From NCBI GenBank assembly GCA_964557565.1, contig CAZLAH010000001.1:12871-76870 (forward strand): a stretch of 64,000 nt of DNA. Direction: 5' to 3'. This stretch comes from UBA5232 sp964557565. Lineage in GTDB: Bacteria > Patescibacteriota > Dojkabacteria > SC72. Positions 1-9,274 of this stretch are shown piece after piece. The translations under genes and the position numbers were made by a program. The notes under the pieces were generated by a model that worked only from the letters and a program-made list of their open reading frames with translations, was not told the origin of the DNA and did not search any database. Position 1 is the first letter of the stretch. Each line of letters opens with the position of its first letter.

Positions 1-673
1 TCATAATCTTTTTTAGACCTTGAGACCTTAGGAAAGAGCAGCCTTTCTTTTCTTTGACAATTAAGTTCATTTTTTCAACCATCTTGAGGATATGAACAGG
101 GTGGAAGTTGTAAAATACTCCTTCAACTCCTTCTTTTGTACCCTCATTATTGTGTTTTGTTGGTTGCTCATAAGGTGTTGTATCGAAGAATTTAAAATTA
201 AGTCTCAGCAGGGCTCTCAGAGAAGCTTTTATATGAACTTTGTTTGCAAATTCTTGGATATATACCGCATTGTGAGAAAGGACTCTTGATACTTCCTTGA
301 AGTATGCTTCTGGCTTCTCTATATGATGCAACACCCTTACCATAAGTCCTCCATCCATTGAGTTGTCTGTAAAAGGTAACTTATATGCGTTTGCAGCTAT
401 GAGTATTATATTTTTGTATTTACTCTGTAGTGTACCTTTGTTGTTTAAGAGAGTTTTTAGTGAGTAATCTACAATTATCGGATTCTTGTACTTGTCATAG
501 TATGTTGATGTTAACCTGCCGTATGATCCTCCAATATCTAAAAACCAAAAACCTTTCTCTTTATCAAGCATTCGCGTAATCAGTCTTTTTTCTGCCAAAT
601 GCTCGTATTCTCTTTTTTTCCAGTAAGTCGAATAGTCGTAATCAAACATATCATAGTCGGCAATTTTACTCAT
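1..673 (-). CDS. Class I SAM-dependent methyltransferase (3' end cut by window edge)
   Basis: The reverse strand is open from an ATG at 671-673 to the window edge, about 224 codons. A glycine-rich SAM-binding motif I (FLDIGGSYGRL) lies near residue 45. An acidic residue follows the next strand (IIVDYS), and NAYKLPFTDNSMDGG plus the VLHHIEKP region match post-I motifs of the Methyltransf_11 type. The substrate is not evident. The start overlaps the dnaG stop by 8 bp, so it is probably translationally coupled downstream of dnaG. The C-terminus is missing. The methyltransferase fold is secure; the specific role is unknown. Confidence 0.85.
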   Translation of the reverse strand, partial: MSKIADYDMFDYDYSTYWKKREYEHLAEKRLITRMLDKEKGFWFLDIGGSYGRLTSTYYDKYKNPIIVDYSLKTLLNNKGTLQSKYKNIILIAANAYKLPFTDNSMDGGLMVRVLHHIEKPEAYFKEVSRVLSHNAVYIQEFANKVHIKASLRALLRLNFKFFDTTPYEQPTKHNNEGTKEGVEGVFYNFHPVHILKMVEKMNLIVKEKKGCSFLRSQGLKKIM

Positions 674-2393
674 TATTCTTTTTTAAAAGTTTATTTATTT
701 CAAGTAACTCTTTAAGGAGTTTTTCAGACATACTGTTGTCACCTATTTCTTCTGCCATAGCGATTTTTGATGCAATTTCCTTCTGTCTGTCTTCTAAATA
801 TAGCCTTTTTAGTGTTTTTTCGCAAAGTCGAAATTCTTCCTGTAGGTGTTCTCTATCGGTTACTATCTTGTCTATATTGAAGATTAGATCTTCGTATATC
901 TCTTTAATATAATTGTTGCTTTCTATGTTTTCTGCAATTACCTTCTTGAGATTCTCATTTTTTTGCTTTCTTAGCATCGAAATTACGGACACGTTTCCCG
1001 TGTCTCTGAAGTGCTTCTCGTCTAGGATGGAGGATGTGTCCAAAGGCGGCTCTAGTAGTAGTAAACCTATATATTTTCTCTCTATACCTAAGGGCAGACC
1101 TTTCACAGGAAAGGCTTTAGGTCTGTCTCCTTTCTTTGTAACCGGACGTGAATAGGTTCTGCCTTTGTCGTAACGTATTTTTGTAATAGTGAATAATTTG
1201 TCAATATAATGATTCTTTGTGATGGGATCTTCTACGCTCTCGAGTAAAGAATCTGCGATCTCTCTTATTTCTTCTATGTTATTTAATCTATTTAAATCCT
1301 TGTCGAAAAGAAAATCTTTCAAAATGAATGAAAAAGCCTCCATTCTTTCCTCTGTAAGTTTTGCGAAAGTGTTGGGCTCTTTCTGTAGCATCTCGTCAAT
1401 ATCTTTGTATGGAGATGCGTTTGCAGCATATGGGTTCATTTTTAATTCGGAAGCTAGTTTGAATGCTCTGACTAATGCAGATTTCCCGGCAGTATCACTA
1501 TCGAAGAAAAACAGTACATTGTTTGTTAAGGTTTTGATGTTTTGTAGTTGCTCTGTGGTTAAGCTGGTTCCTAGCGGTGCGATGATGTTCTTAATCCCAT
1601 GTTGATGGGAAGAAATCACATCTGTAGAACCTTCACATACTATTGCAATATCCTTCTTTCTAATCTCTTGTCTAGATTCGTACTGTCCAAATAGATTGTC
1701 TTTTTTATGGAAGATTGGTGTTTCAGGAGAGTTCATATACTTCGGTCCCCAATCATTACCGGGCATAATTCTACCAGTAAATCCTACGACCTTTCCTCTT
1801 TTAGACCTTATTGGAAACATTATTCTGTCGTAGAATTTTTCTTTAAGAATATTTTCTTTTAAAACAAAAAGGCCAGAATCTAAGAGTAATTTATTACTAT
1901 ATTTTGAATGTCTATTTAAAAACTTAAGAAGCTGAGAGCCTCTTGGAGCATATCCAATACCAAATGCTTTAATTGAATCTTTGTTAAAACCTCTCTCAGT
2001 AATGTAATCTAAGGCTTTTGTATTCTTTTTAAGCTCATTGTAGTAGTACTGTGTTGCGAGATAGTTTATCTCTTCAAGCGATTTGAATAGTGAATTGCCT
2101 TCATATTTCTTTATTTCAATACCTGCAATGTTTGCCAATTTTTCCAAAGTCTCTGGGAAATCGAGATTCTCAATGTTCTGTACAAAGTTAAAAATATCAC
2201 CAGAAGCACCACATCCAAAGCATTTATATCTTTGAAGATCAGGGCTTACTATGAAAGAAGGGGTTTTTTCTTGATGGAAAGGACATTTGCCAGAAAAGTT
2301 CTTACCTGTTTGTTTAAGCTGAACATACTTTCCAACTATATCCACGATATCAAGTGCTTCTTTTATTTGAGCGACATTGTTATTCTGATCCAT
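666..2393 (-). CDS. dnaG: DNA primase DnaG
   Basis: Synthesises RNA primers at the replication fork. The CHC2 zinc-binding domain has ligands C37, H40, C58 and C61 (CPFH and CFGC). The primase core follows, with a TOPRIM domain carrying the catalytic Glu in VCEGSTDVI (E254) and the metal-binding DSD (298-300). At 575 aa it is close to usual DnaG length, with a helical C-terminal helicase-binding region. The ATG at 2393 is preceded by a -10-like TATAAT only 9 nt upstream and by no Shine-Dalgarno sequence. It lies downstream of ftsK and the RodZ-like gene and overlaps the methyltransferase. Confidence 0.97.
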   Translation of the reverse strand: MDQNNNVAQIKEALDIVDIVGKYVQLKQTGKNFSGKCPFHQEKTPSFIVSPDLQRYKCFGCGASGDIFNFVQNIENLDFPETLEKLANIAGIEIKKYEGNSLFKSLEEINYLATQYYYNELKKNTKALDYITERGFNKDSIKAFGIGYAPRGSQLLKFLNRHSKYSNKLLLDSGLFVLKENILKEKFYDRIMFPIRSKRGKVVGFTGRIMPGNDWGPKYMNSPETPIFHKKDNLFGQYESRQEIRKKDIAIVCEGSTDVISSHQHGIKNIIAPLGTSLTTEQLQNIKTLTNNVLFFFDSDTAGKSALVRAFKLASELKMNPYAANASPYKDIDEMLQKEPNTFAKLTEERMEAFSFILKDFLFDKDLNRLNNIEEIREIADSLLESVEDPITKNHYIDKLFTITKIRYDKGRTYSRPVTKKGDRPKAFPVKGLPLGIERKYIGLLLLEPPLDTSSILDEKHFRDTGNVSVISMLRKQKNENLKKVIAENIESNNYIKEIYEDLIFNIDKIVTDREHLQEEFRLCEKTLKRLYLEDRQKEIASKIAMAEEIGDNSMSEKLLKELLEINKLLKKNNE

Positions 2394-2402
2394 TTATGGC
2401 TA

Positions 2403-2408
2403 ATTATA
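2403..2408 (-). promoter_or_regulatory. -10 element for dnaG, nearly leaderless
   Basis: A perfect TATAAT on the minus strand ends 9 nt before the dnaG ATG, so transcription would start 2-3 nt upstream of the codon. No convincing -35 box is visible. It is part of a recurring pattern in this window. Confidence 0.5.
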
Positions 2409-2411
2409 TCA

Positions 2412-3356
2412 CTATTCGCAGTCTATAGTGTTTTCTACTATGTTGCACCTCATCTCTGCTACTCCTGCAGTTCTAGTATTTTTCCATGGTATCAACTTAT
2501 CGTTAAAATATACTTTTGTATCATTAACTCTCCCTGTTATGAGGTAGAAGGATTTGTTTAGTGAATACTCTTCCTTGGAAGGTTTTATAACTTGAGAAAG
2601 TTCATTCTTTTCGTCTATATCTAGCTTTATCCAAACAGAAGTTTCAGTTATCTCCAAGGTGATTTTGTTTTTACTGTTTTTGGGTGTTTCCTCCTCAATA
2701 TTTTCCTCTTCGATGATAGGTGTATATGTTACTTTTCTTGTTTCTGTTGTTTCTAGAACATTGTTGTTGTTTTTCTTTCCTTTTATTATTAATGTGTTTA
2801 TCCCATCTTTAAGTTCAACTTCTTTTTCAAAATAGCCTTCGCTATTTACATCTGTAGGGAAGTCATTAATGGTAATTGTTGTATTAGGAGTTGTTGTTCC
2901 TGAAATTACGATTGTATCAGTAGACACAATAATATCTGTCTGTGGACTTATGATGGTAATGGATGGAGGGCTTTGGAATTTATAGATCTGAAATCCTACA
3001 TAGGAGAGTATTGCTAAAGCAAAAAGAATTAATAGCGTAGTGACAACAACTTTTGGAGATGTAGTTGCAATATTGGAGAATTTAAAACCTCTCTGTTTTT
3101 TCTTTTCTTCTCTTTTCTTTTTGCTTGCATAACTTCTTCTGTAAAGAGCTAGAATTTTCTCTGTATCTAAATCTAGATATTTTGAATATATTTTGATGAA
3201 GCCTGTTAGGAAAATTTCAGATTCAAAATTTGAATATTCATTGTTCTCCACATACTCAAGGAATCTCTTCTGTATTTTTGTCTCTTGTGATACGATTTCT
3301 AGACTTTTACCAAGAGCTTCTCTTTTGTTTTTCAATATCTCTCCTGCTGTTACCAT
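2412..3356 (-). CDS. RodZ-like protein: HTH, one TM helix, extracytoplasmic beta domain
   Basis: The N-terminal 70 residues form a RodZ/HTH_25-type helix-turn-helix (GEILKNKREALGKSLEIVSQETKI). A Lys/Arg-rich stretch (KKKREEKKK) and one transmembrane segment (about 105-127) follow. Next comes a beta-rich domain with the look of a bacterial Ig/glucodextranase-B-like module (SITIISP, GTTTPNTTITIN, GINTLIIKG), then a C-terminal RodZ-like DUF4115-type region. In rod-shaped bacteria RodZ links MreB to the cell-wall machinery; no mreB is in this window, so the exact role is inferred. It sits 24 bp downstream of ftsK. A TACAAT hexamer (3362-3367) lies 5 nt before the ATG. Confidence 0.75.
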   Translation of the reverse strand: MVTAGEILKNKREALGKSLEIVSQETKIQKRFLEYVENNEYSNFESEIFLTGFIKIYSKYLDLDTEKILALYRRSYASKKKREEKKKQRGFKFSNIATTSPKVVVTTLLILFALAILSYVGFQIYKFQSPPSITIISPQTDIIVSTDTIVISGTTTPNTTITINDFPTDVNSEGYFEKEVELKDGINTLIIKGKKNNNNVLETTETRKVTYTPIIEEENIEEETPKNSKNKITLEITETSVWIKLDIDEKNELSQVIKPSKEEYSLNKSFYLITGRVNDTKVYFNDKLIPWKNTRTAGVAEMRCNIVENTIDCE

Positions 3357-3380
3357 TCCTAATTGTACTACTAATCATGC

Positions 3381-5639
3381 CTATTCGTCACCTTTATTCT
3401 CTTTATCTATATCTTCTACGGAGGATATGAGTACTTGTCTTGGTTTCGCTCCGTCTTCAGGTCCTATTGCACCAGCTTCTTGAAGCTCATCGATCAAACG
3501 TGCTGCTTTGTTGTATCCTATTCTCATTTTTCTTTGCAAGAATGATGCTGAAGCCTTTTTTGTAAGGACAACAATTTCCAAAGCTTTACCAAAATCAGGA
3601 TCTCTTTCAGAGCTACTATGACCATTTTCAGATGCGGGACCTTTCTCTAGAGCTTGTGCTAAATCTTCGGAATATTCGATTTCTTCTTCTCTGACCTGCG
3701 CTTTAATTGCTTTTATGACATTTTCTGAGTCTTCTGTAGATGTCCAAGTACCTTGAATTCTAAATGGTTTTGGAGTTGTTTGATCCTTGAAAAGCATATC
3801 TCCATTTCCAAGAAGTGTTTCAGCGCCCATTTCATCTAATATGACTCTTGAATCAAGAGCTGTAGCTACAGCAAAAGCCATTCTTCCTGGAATATTTGAT
3901 TTGATTAAACCTGTAATGACATTTACTGTAGGTTTCTGAGTTGCAAGTATCAAGTGTATCCCAACAGCTCTTCCCATTTGAGCTAATCTCTGTATTTTCT
4001 TTTCTACTTCTATCCCTGATGTCATAATAAGGTCTGCCATTTCATCTATGACCACTACTATGTAAGGCATTGCAACAAAACCCATCTTCGCATTGTATTC
4101 AACTAACTTCTTTGCATGGACCTGTTTTAACTGTCTGTATCTCTTCATCATCTCTTCTATAGTCCACTGTAATACGTTTGGAACTAATTCGGTATCAGTT
4201 ATCACTGGATTTAAAAGATGTGGGATACCATTGTAAAGAGCCATTTCTACTCCCATCTTAGGATCTATCATTATGAATTTTACTTCATCAGGACTTTTAG
4301 TCATCAGTAGGCCTGTTATTAGGGAGTTCATAGCTACAGATTTACCTGTACCAGTGGCACCAGCGACTAACAGGTGTGGTATCTTAGAAAGATCTTTGAT
4401 CATAGTTTTACCTGTAATGTCTTTACCCAATATCAAAGGTAATTCATATTTGCCTTTCTCTTTTATGAGTTTCTTAACCATATCCTTTATGAATACAAAG
4501 TTTGGTGTAGGATTTGGTATCTCAATACCTACAAAGGAAGTGCCTGGTATTGGAGCTTCTATTCTTACGGAGGATGTCTGTGATGCAAGAGCCAAAGCTA
4601 AATCATTGCTTAGATTCTTAATCTTAGAAACCTTTGTACCGACACTAACTCCTAAAGAGAATCTCAAAACAGTAGGGCCAACAGAAATCTGTGCGACCTT
4701 TGCTTGTATTCCAAAACTTCTCAATGTTTGCTCTATGACTAGGGCTTTGTCTTTGTAAAGTTGAGTATCTTGTTCTTGGATTGTTCCATCTTGTAGTATC
4801 TCTAAACTTGGAAATACCCAATCAAGATACTTTGGCTTTTGTGGGCTATTATCTTCTTCAGCAGTTACAGGCACAGGAATATCTTTTATTTGATCTATAT
4901 TTACATCGTCTTCACTAGTATCGTCGTCTTTGTCAGAATCTCCTTTACTGTCTGTAGGATTGGAGATAATTTCATCCAGTCTCCTTTGGATATCTTCCTC
5001 TGTCTCTATTTGTATGTCATTAGCTTTTGAATTCTTTGCAGATTCTTCAATTAATGGATCTTCGCTTTCTCCAAACCCTATTTTCTTCAAAAACGCTTTG
5101 AAACCATCTACTTTTTGTTCGTCTTTATCTTCTTCTGGTATCGAAGCCTCTAAGAAATCCCTTATCTGAGCAAGTGTAGTTCCAGTAATTAAAGAGAAAG
5201 ATATGATCAAGAGAATCAATACTATTATTATCTCGATGAAGCTACCAACCAACCCATTTACAGAAAGATGTAGTAGTTTTCCCAGCTCTCCACCAGCTCC
5301 TTTTAACGCTTCTGGGTTGTTTAACTGCTCTTCAATCTGCCAAAAAGTAAGTAATATATTTAAAGAGGTTGCGAAGAAGAACAGGCCAATAGCTTGTTTT
5401 GAAGATATGAACCTTTTGTTCTTAGTCAAAAAGAAAAATGATATATATATGAGGAAAATACCCCAAACTATTGATGAGTAACCCAATTTAAGTGCTATCT
5501 GGTCAAAAAGAGAAGATTGTTCTGGTATGAAAACAGAAGATGCAACTATCAACCCAATGATGAAAATGATAATGCCAAAGAGGATTTTTGTCTCACTGCT
5601 TTGTATTGTAATTTGTTCTTTTTTCTTTCTTCTAGACAT
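3381..5639 (-). CDS. ftsK: DNA translocase FtsK/SpoIIIE
   Basis: Septum-anchored DNA pump used in chromosome segregation. About four N-terminal TM helices occupy residues 18-155. An acidic linker (165-265) precedes the motor, whose alpha/beta parts carry Walker A GATGTGKS (about 427-434) and Walker B IVVVIDEMADL (about 525). A C-terminal winged-helix gamma domain (about 680-745, SASFLQRKMRIGYNKAARLIDELQEAG) would read KOPS-like sites. The length of 752 aa matches SpoIIIE-type proteins with a short linker. It heads the ftsK-rodZ-like-dnaG unit and diverges from rpoB. Confidence 0.96.
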   Translation of the reverse strand: MSRRKKKEQITIQSSETKILFGIIIFIIGLIVASSVFIPEQSSLFDQIALKLGYSSIVWGIFLIYISFFFLTKNKRFISSKQAIGLFFFATSLNILLTFWQIEEQLNNPEALKGAGGELGKLLHLSVNGLVGSFIEIIIVLILLIISFSLITGTTLAQIRDFLEASIPEEDKDEQKVDGFKAFLKKIGFGESEDPLIEESAKNSKANDIQIETEEDIQRRLDEIISNPTDSKGDSDKDDDTSEDDVNIDQIKDIPVPVTAEEDNSPQKPKYLDWVFPSLEILQDGTIQEQDTQLYKDKALVIEQTLRSFGIQAKVAQISVGPTVLRFSLGVSVGTKVSKIKNLSNDLALALASQTSSVRIEAPIPGTSFVGIEIPNPTPNFVFIKDMVKKLIKEKGKYELPLILGKDITGKTMIKDLSKIPHLLVAGATGTGKSVAMNSLITGLLMTKSPDEVKFIMIDPKMGVEMALYNGIPHLLNPVITDTELVPNVLQWTIEEMMKRYRQLKQVHAKKLVEYNAKMGFVAMPYIVVVIDEMADLIMTSGIEVEKKIQRLAQMGRAVGIHLILATQKPTVNVITGLIKSNIPGRMAFAVATALDSRVILDEMGAETLLGNGDMLFKDQTTPKPFRIQGTWTSTEDSENVIKAIKAQVREEEIEYSEDLAQALEKGPASENGHSSSERDPDFGKALEIVVLTKKASASFLQRKMRIGYNKAARLIDELQEAGAIGPEDGAKPRQVLISSVEDIDKENKGDE

Positions 5640-5650
5640 TTTGTATACAT

Positions 5651-5679
5651 ATAATATGATATACGGAGGTATTTTACAA
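5651..5679 (-). promoter_or_regulatory. Candidate ftsK promoter
   Basis: On the minus strand TTGTAA (5674-5679) is separated by exactly 17 bp from TATTAT (5651-5656). The -10 box ends 11 nt before the ftsK ATG. The region is very AT-rich, so chance matches are possible. Confidence 0.45.
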
Positions 5680-5754
5680 AACTAGAGTATAGTATATAAT
5701 ATATATCACAAATTTATACAATTTTGAGTATAATCTAAAATATAGGAAAAACCT

Positions 5755-5783
5755 TTGACTATTACATACAAATATGGTAATAT
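5755..5783 (+). promoter_or_regulatory. Promoter of rpoBC-rpsL-rpsG
   Basis: TTGACT (5755-5760), a 17-bp spacer, and TAATAT (5778-5783) make a near-consensus housekeeping promoter. The predicted start near 5790 gives a leader of about 110 nt before rpoB, unlike the very short leaders elsewhere in this window. Confidence 0.75.
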
Positions 5784-5812
5784 CCTTCGAGTTCCTTGTT
5801 TTTTGCTTTTAC

Positions 5813-5861
5813 AGAGCGACCAATCGTTCCTCTATGAAGTAGAGGTTTAGTAGGTTGCTCT
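5813..5861 (+). promoter_or_regulatory. Structured RNA element in the rpoB leader
   Basis: The outer arms 5813-5821 (AGAGCGACC) and 5853-5861 (GGTTGCTCT) pair over 9 bp with one G-U. The inner arms 5829-5834 (CCTCTA) and 5840-5845 (TAGAGG) form a perfect 6-bp stem with loop TGAAG. A symmetric 7x7 internal loop separates them. The element lies in the predicted leader, 38 nt before the ATG, and is followed by a short T-run (CTTTT). It could be an attenuator or a protein-binding site. It is not a family I recognise. Confidence 0.65.
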
Positions 5862-5899
5862 CTTTTACAATAGTATAACATTACCAAATTATTATCATT

Positions 5900-8800
5900 A
5901 TGCTAAAACCAAAGCGTAACAGATCAGGTAGGTTAAATTTAGGATCCAGTTATTCTACTAATGTGGAATTTCCAAATTTAATAGAAGCCCAACTTTCCTC
6001 ATTTAAAGATTTCCAAGAAAATGGTTTTCAAAGAGTATTTTCAGAGATTAATCCTGTTAAGGATAGTATGGAGAAGATGTGGACATTGGAATTCAAAGAT
6101 TTTAAATACGGAGAACCATATAGAACAGTAGAAGAAGCTATTACAAAAGGTCTTTCTTACGAAGTACCTGTATATGCAAAAGTACAGTTGCTAAATAACA
6201 AGACTGGTGAGATTAAAGAACAAGAAATATTTATTACTGATCTCCCTATCATGACAAGTGATGGGGTTTTTGTTTTTAATGGAGTTAGAAGAGTAGTTAC
6301 ACATCAGATAGTTAGAGCTGAGGGTGTCTTGTATGAATTGTCAGAGAAATTACCAATGAGAAATCTTTACAAGGCAAGATTAATGCCAGGTAGAGGACCT
6401 TGGTACGAGATTGATACAAACAGACATAATGTAATCTCCATGAGGATTCTTCCTAAGAGACCTAAGGTTTTGATTACAGAGCTACTTAGAGTCTTTGGTT
6501 GGGAAGGTGATGATGAAATTAGAAAACTATTTGCAGATGTTGATACTCATGAAGAGAATAAATATATAGAGGCTACATTAGCAAGAGATTTCACTAAGAG
6601 TAAAGATGAAGCAGTAATCAGTATCTACAACAAATTAAGACCTGATGAATCAGTTACATTAGAAAGTGCAGAGAGATATATAAAGAGTAATTTTTTTAAT
6701 GTAAGAAAGTTTGATTTAGGTAAGATAGGAAGATATCAATTAAATAGAAAGCTTGGAACAACATGTGATGTAAACAATCCAGACGAAGTTATGTTGTATC
6801 CTTCAGATATTGTTTTGATTGTAAAGAGATTGATTCAGACAAATAATGGAGAAGTAGAACCAGATGATATAGATCATCTATGCAATAGAAGAATCAGAAG
6901 CGTAGGTGAAATATTAGAGAGACAGCTAAATCCTGGAATAAGAAGATTAGAGAAGAACATCAAAGACAAAATGAGTCTCTACGGACAAGATGCAAAGGTA
7001 ACTCCATCTATGTTGGTAAGTACAAAACCAGTTTCTGCATCTATACAATCTTTCTTTGGTGCAAATGCTTTGTCTTCATTCATGGATCAGATCAATATAC
7101 TTTCTGAATTAGAGAATAAAAGAAAGGTGACAGCAGGTGGTCCTGGTGGTATTACAAAAGAGAGAGCAACATTCTCAATTAGAGAAGTCCACAACTCTCA
7201 TTACTCCAAGTTTGACCCAGTAACAAGTCCTGAGAGTTCAAATATTGGTGTTGTTACACAACTCGCTATGCTAGCTAAGATAAATGAATTTGGTTTCCTA
7301 GAAGCTCCATACAGAAAAGTATGTCATGAAGTCTCAAACAAAAAAGGTGATCTTTTGAATAGAACTCTTCTTGAGGATCTTACAGTTGGCAAGAAAAAGA
7401 TAGCTAGCGCAGGAGATCTAGTAGATGAGAAATTGGCAGCAAAAATATCTGAAACAAAAGAAATTAAGAATGTTAAAGTAAAACCATTTTTAACAGATAG
7501 TATAGAGTACTTGGATGCTATGGAAGAGGAAAATCATTTCATATCAACAGCTACAATCTCTACTGATGAATTTGGAAATATTAATGATAGTATGGTTCCT
7601 GTAAGACACAAAGGAGACTTCATGATTGAAAATGTTGATATGGTTAACTATGTAGATGCATTTGCAAGTCAGCAAGCAGGTTTAGGTATGGCATTGATCC
7701 CATTTGTTTCCCATAATGACGCTATGCGTGCTCTTACTGGTGCAAACCAGCAAAGACAGGCAGTTCCTTTGGTTAAACAAGAATCTCCATATATTGGAAC
7801 TGGAATGGAAGAGATAGTTGCAAGACAGTCTTCATGGGGTATCTTTGCAGAGGAGGAAGGTGAAGTTCTTTCCGTAGATGCGAAGAGTCTTTCTGTAAAA
7901 TATAAGAAGAGTGGTGTTAGAGAGTATCAATTAACATCTTTCTACCGAAGCAATGAGAATACATCATTCACACAAAAGCCAGCAGTAAATGTTGGAGACA
8001 AATTTGAAAAAGGAGATATCCTTGTAGATGGTCCTACTATGGTAGGTGGTGAATTTGCAGTAGGTATCAATCTTAAAGCAGCCCTCATGTTCTATGAAGG
8101 ATATAACTATGAAGATTCAGTAATCATTTCTGAGAGAATAGTAAGAGATGATCTACTAACCTCTATTCACATCAGAGAATATAGTGTTGATATTAGAGAT
8201 ACAGAATTAGGTCCAGAGGTTGTTACTGCAGATATCCCTCATGTAAATGACAAGGTTTTGCAAAAACTAGATGCATTGGGAATTGTAAGATCAGGAATAA
8301 GAGTAAAATCAGGAGATATCTTAGTAGGTGTAGTTGCTCCAAGAGGAGAGAAAGAACTTACAGCAGAAGAGAGACTTCTAAGAGCAATCTTTGGAGAATC
8401 AGCAAGTGATGTTAGAGATAACTCATTAAGAATTCCTCACGGTGAAGAAGGTATTGTAATCAGAAGCCAAGTTCTCTCTGCAGATAAAGGTGATAAATTA
8501 TCCCCAGGGGTATTACACCAGGTTAAGGTTTGGGTTGCAAATACTAAGAAGATTGACTTCGGAGACAAGATTGCGGGAAGACACGGAGACAAAAATACAA
8601 TAGCAGCTATTCGACCTGTTGAGGATATGCCTTTCACAGAAGATGGAGAACCAGTTGATTTGGTATTAACTCCAACATTCCTCAAACGTATGAATATGGG
8701 TCAAGCAGAAGAAATACACGCAGGAAGGTTTGCAAAATTACTAAATGAGAAACTTGCATTCCCAATCTTTGAAGGTGAAAACTTAGAATGGTTAAAAGAA

Positions 8801-9274
8801 GAAATAAAGAAAGCAAATATAGATGGAGATCAAAGAGTTAGCTTGTTTGATGGTAGAACTGGAAAGAAGTTCCCACAAAAAGTTACAGTGGGTATAAAAT
8901 ATGTACTCAAGCTTCATCACATTGCAGATGAAAAAGTACATGCAAGATCTACAGGACCATACACTGCAGTCTCTCAACAGCCATTAGGAGGAAAAGCTCA
9001 AATGGGAGGACAGAGATTTGGAGAAATGGAAGTCTGGGCATTAGAAGCACACAGTGCACCATACGCATTGCAAGAGATGCTAACTATTAAATCCGACGAT
9101 ATCAAAGGAAGATCTGCTGCTTACAAAGCGATCATCCATGGAGAGAAGATAGAGAATGTAAATATACCTGAATCATTCAAGGTTTTGGTTAAAGAATTAA
9201 ATGCACTCTGTCTAAACATTGATTTAATTTCTAACAAAAAACACCAAGAGGAGGAGGTATCAGAAAATGAATAA
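5900..9274 (+). CDS. rpoB: RNA polymerase beta subunit
   Basis: Catalytic-core subunit of RNA polymerase. At 1124 aa it is shorter than the E. coli protein (about 1340 aa), lacking large lineage-specific insertions. The rifampicin-region signature is clear (FFGANALSSFMDQINILSEL, then the fork-loop GGPGGITKERATFSIREVH and SPESSNIGVV). The C-terminal GGKAQMGGQRFGEMEVWALEAHSA motif is intact. No Shine-Dalgarno precedes the ATG at 5900; a hairpin leader does. The stop overlaps the rpoC start by 8 bp. No rplJ/rplL lies upstream, which departs from the classical rplKAJL-rpoBC order. Confidence 0.98.
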   Translation: MLKPKRNRSGRLNLGSSYSTNVEFPNLIEAQLSSFKDFQENGFQRVFSEINPVKDSMEKMWTLEFKDFKYGEPYRTVEEAITKGLSYEVPVYAKVQLLNNKTGEIKEQEIFITDLPIMTSDGVFVFNGVRRVVTHQIVRAEGVLYELSEKLPMRNLYKARLMPGRGPWYEIDTNRHNVISMRILPKRPKVLITELLRVFGWEGDDEIRKLFADVDTHEENKYIEATLARDFTKSKDEAVISIYNKLRPDESVTLESAERYIKSNFFNVRKFDLGKIGRYQLNRKLGTTCDVNNPDEVMLYPSDIVLIVKRLIQTNNGEVEPDDIDHLCNRRIRSVGEILERQLNPGIRRLEKNIKDKMSLYGQDAKVTPSMLVSTKPVSASIQSFFGANALSSFMDQINILSELENKRKVTAGGPGGITKERATFSIREVHNSHYSKFDPVTSPESSNIGVVTQLAMLAKINEFGFLEAPYRKVCHEVSNKKGDLLNRTLLEDLTVGKKKIASAGDLVDEKLAAKISETKEIKNVKVKPFLTDSIEYLDAMEEENHFISTATISTDEFGNINDSMVPVRHKGDFMIENVDMVNYVDAFASQQAGLGMALIPFVSHNDAMRALTGANQQRQAVPLVKQESPYIGTGMEEIVARQSSWGIFAEEEGEVLSVDAKSLSVKYKKSGVREYQLTSFYRSNENTSFTQKPAVNVGDKFEKGDILVDGPTMVGGEFAVGINLKAALMFYEGYNYEDSVIISERIVRDDLLTSIHIREYSVDIRDTELGPEVVTADIPHVNDKVLQKLDALGIVRSGIRVKSGDILVGVVAPRGEKELTAEERLLRAIFGESASDVRDNSLRIPHGEEGIVIRSQVLSADKGDKLSPGVLHQVKVWVANTKKIDFGDKIAGRHGDKNTIAAIRPVEDMPFTEDGEPVDLVLTPTFLKRMNMGQAEEIHAGRFAKLLNEKLAFPIFEGENLEWLKEEIKKANIDGDQRVSLFDGRTGKKFPQKVTVGIKYVLKLHHIADEKVHARSTGPYTAVSQQPLGGKAQMGGQRFGEMEVWALEAHSAPYALQEMLTIKSDDIKGRSAAYKAIIHGEKIENVNIPESFKVLVKELNALCLNIDLISNKKHQEEEVSENE

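Noticed and set aside
92..289. Short plus-strand reading frame near the left edge
   Set aside because: It is antisense to the methyltransferase, whose protein has clear conserved motifs; no start signal or family match.
4273..4758. 161-codon plus-strand frame inside ftsK
   Set aside because: It is a shadow of the FtsK motor domain on the opposite strand, with no recognisable domain.
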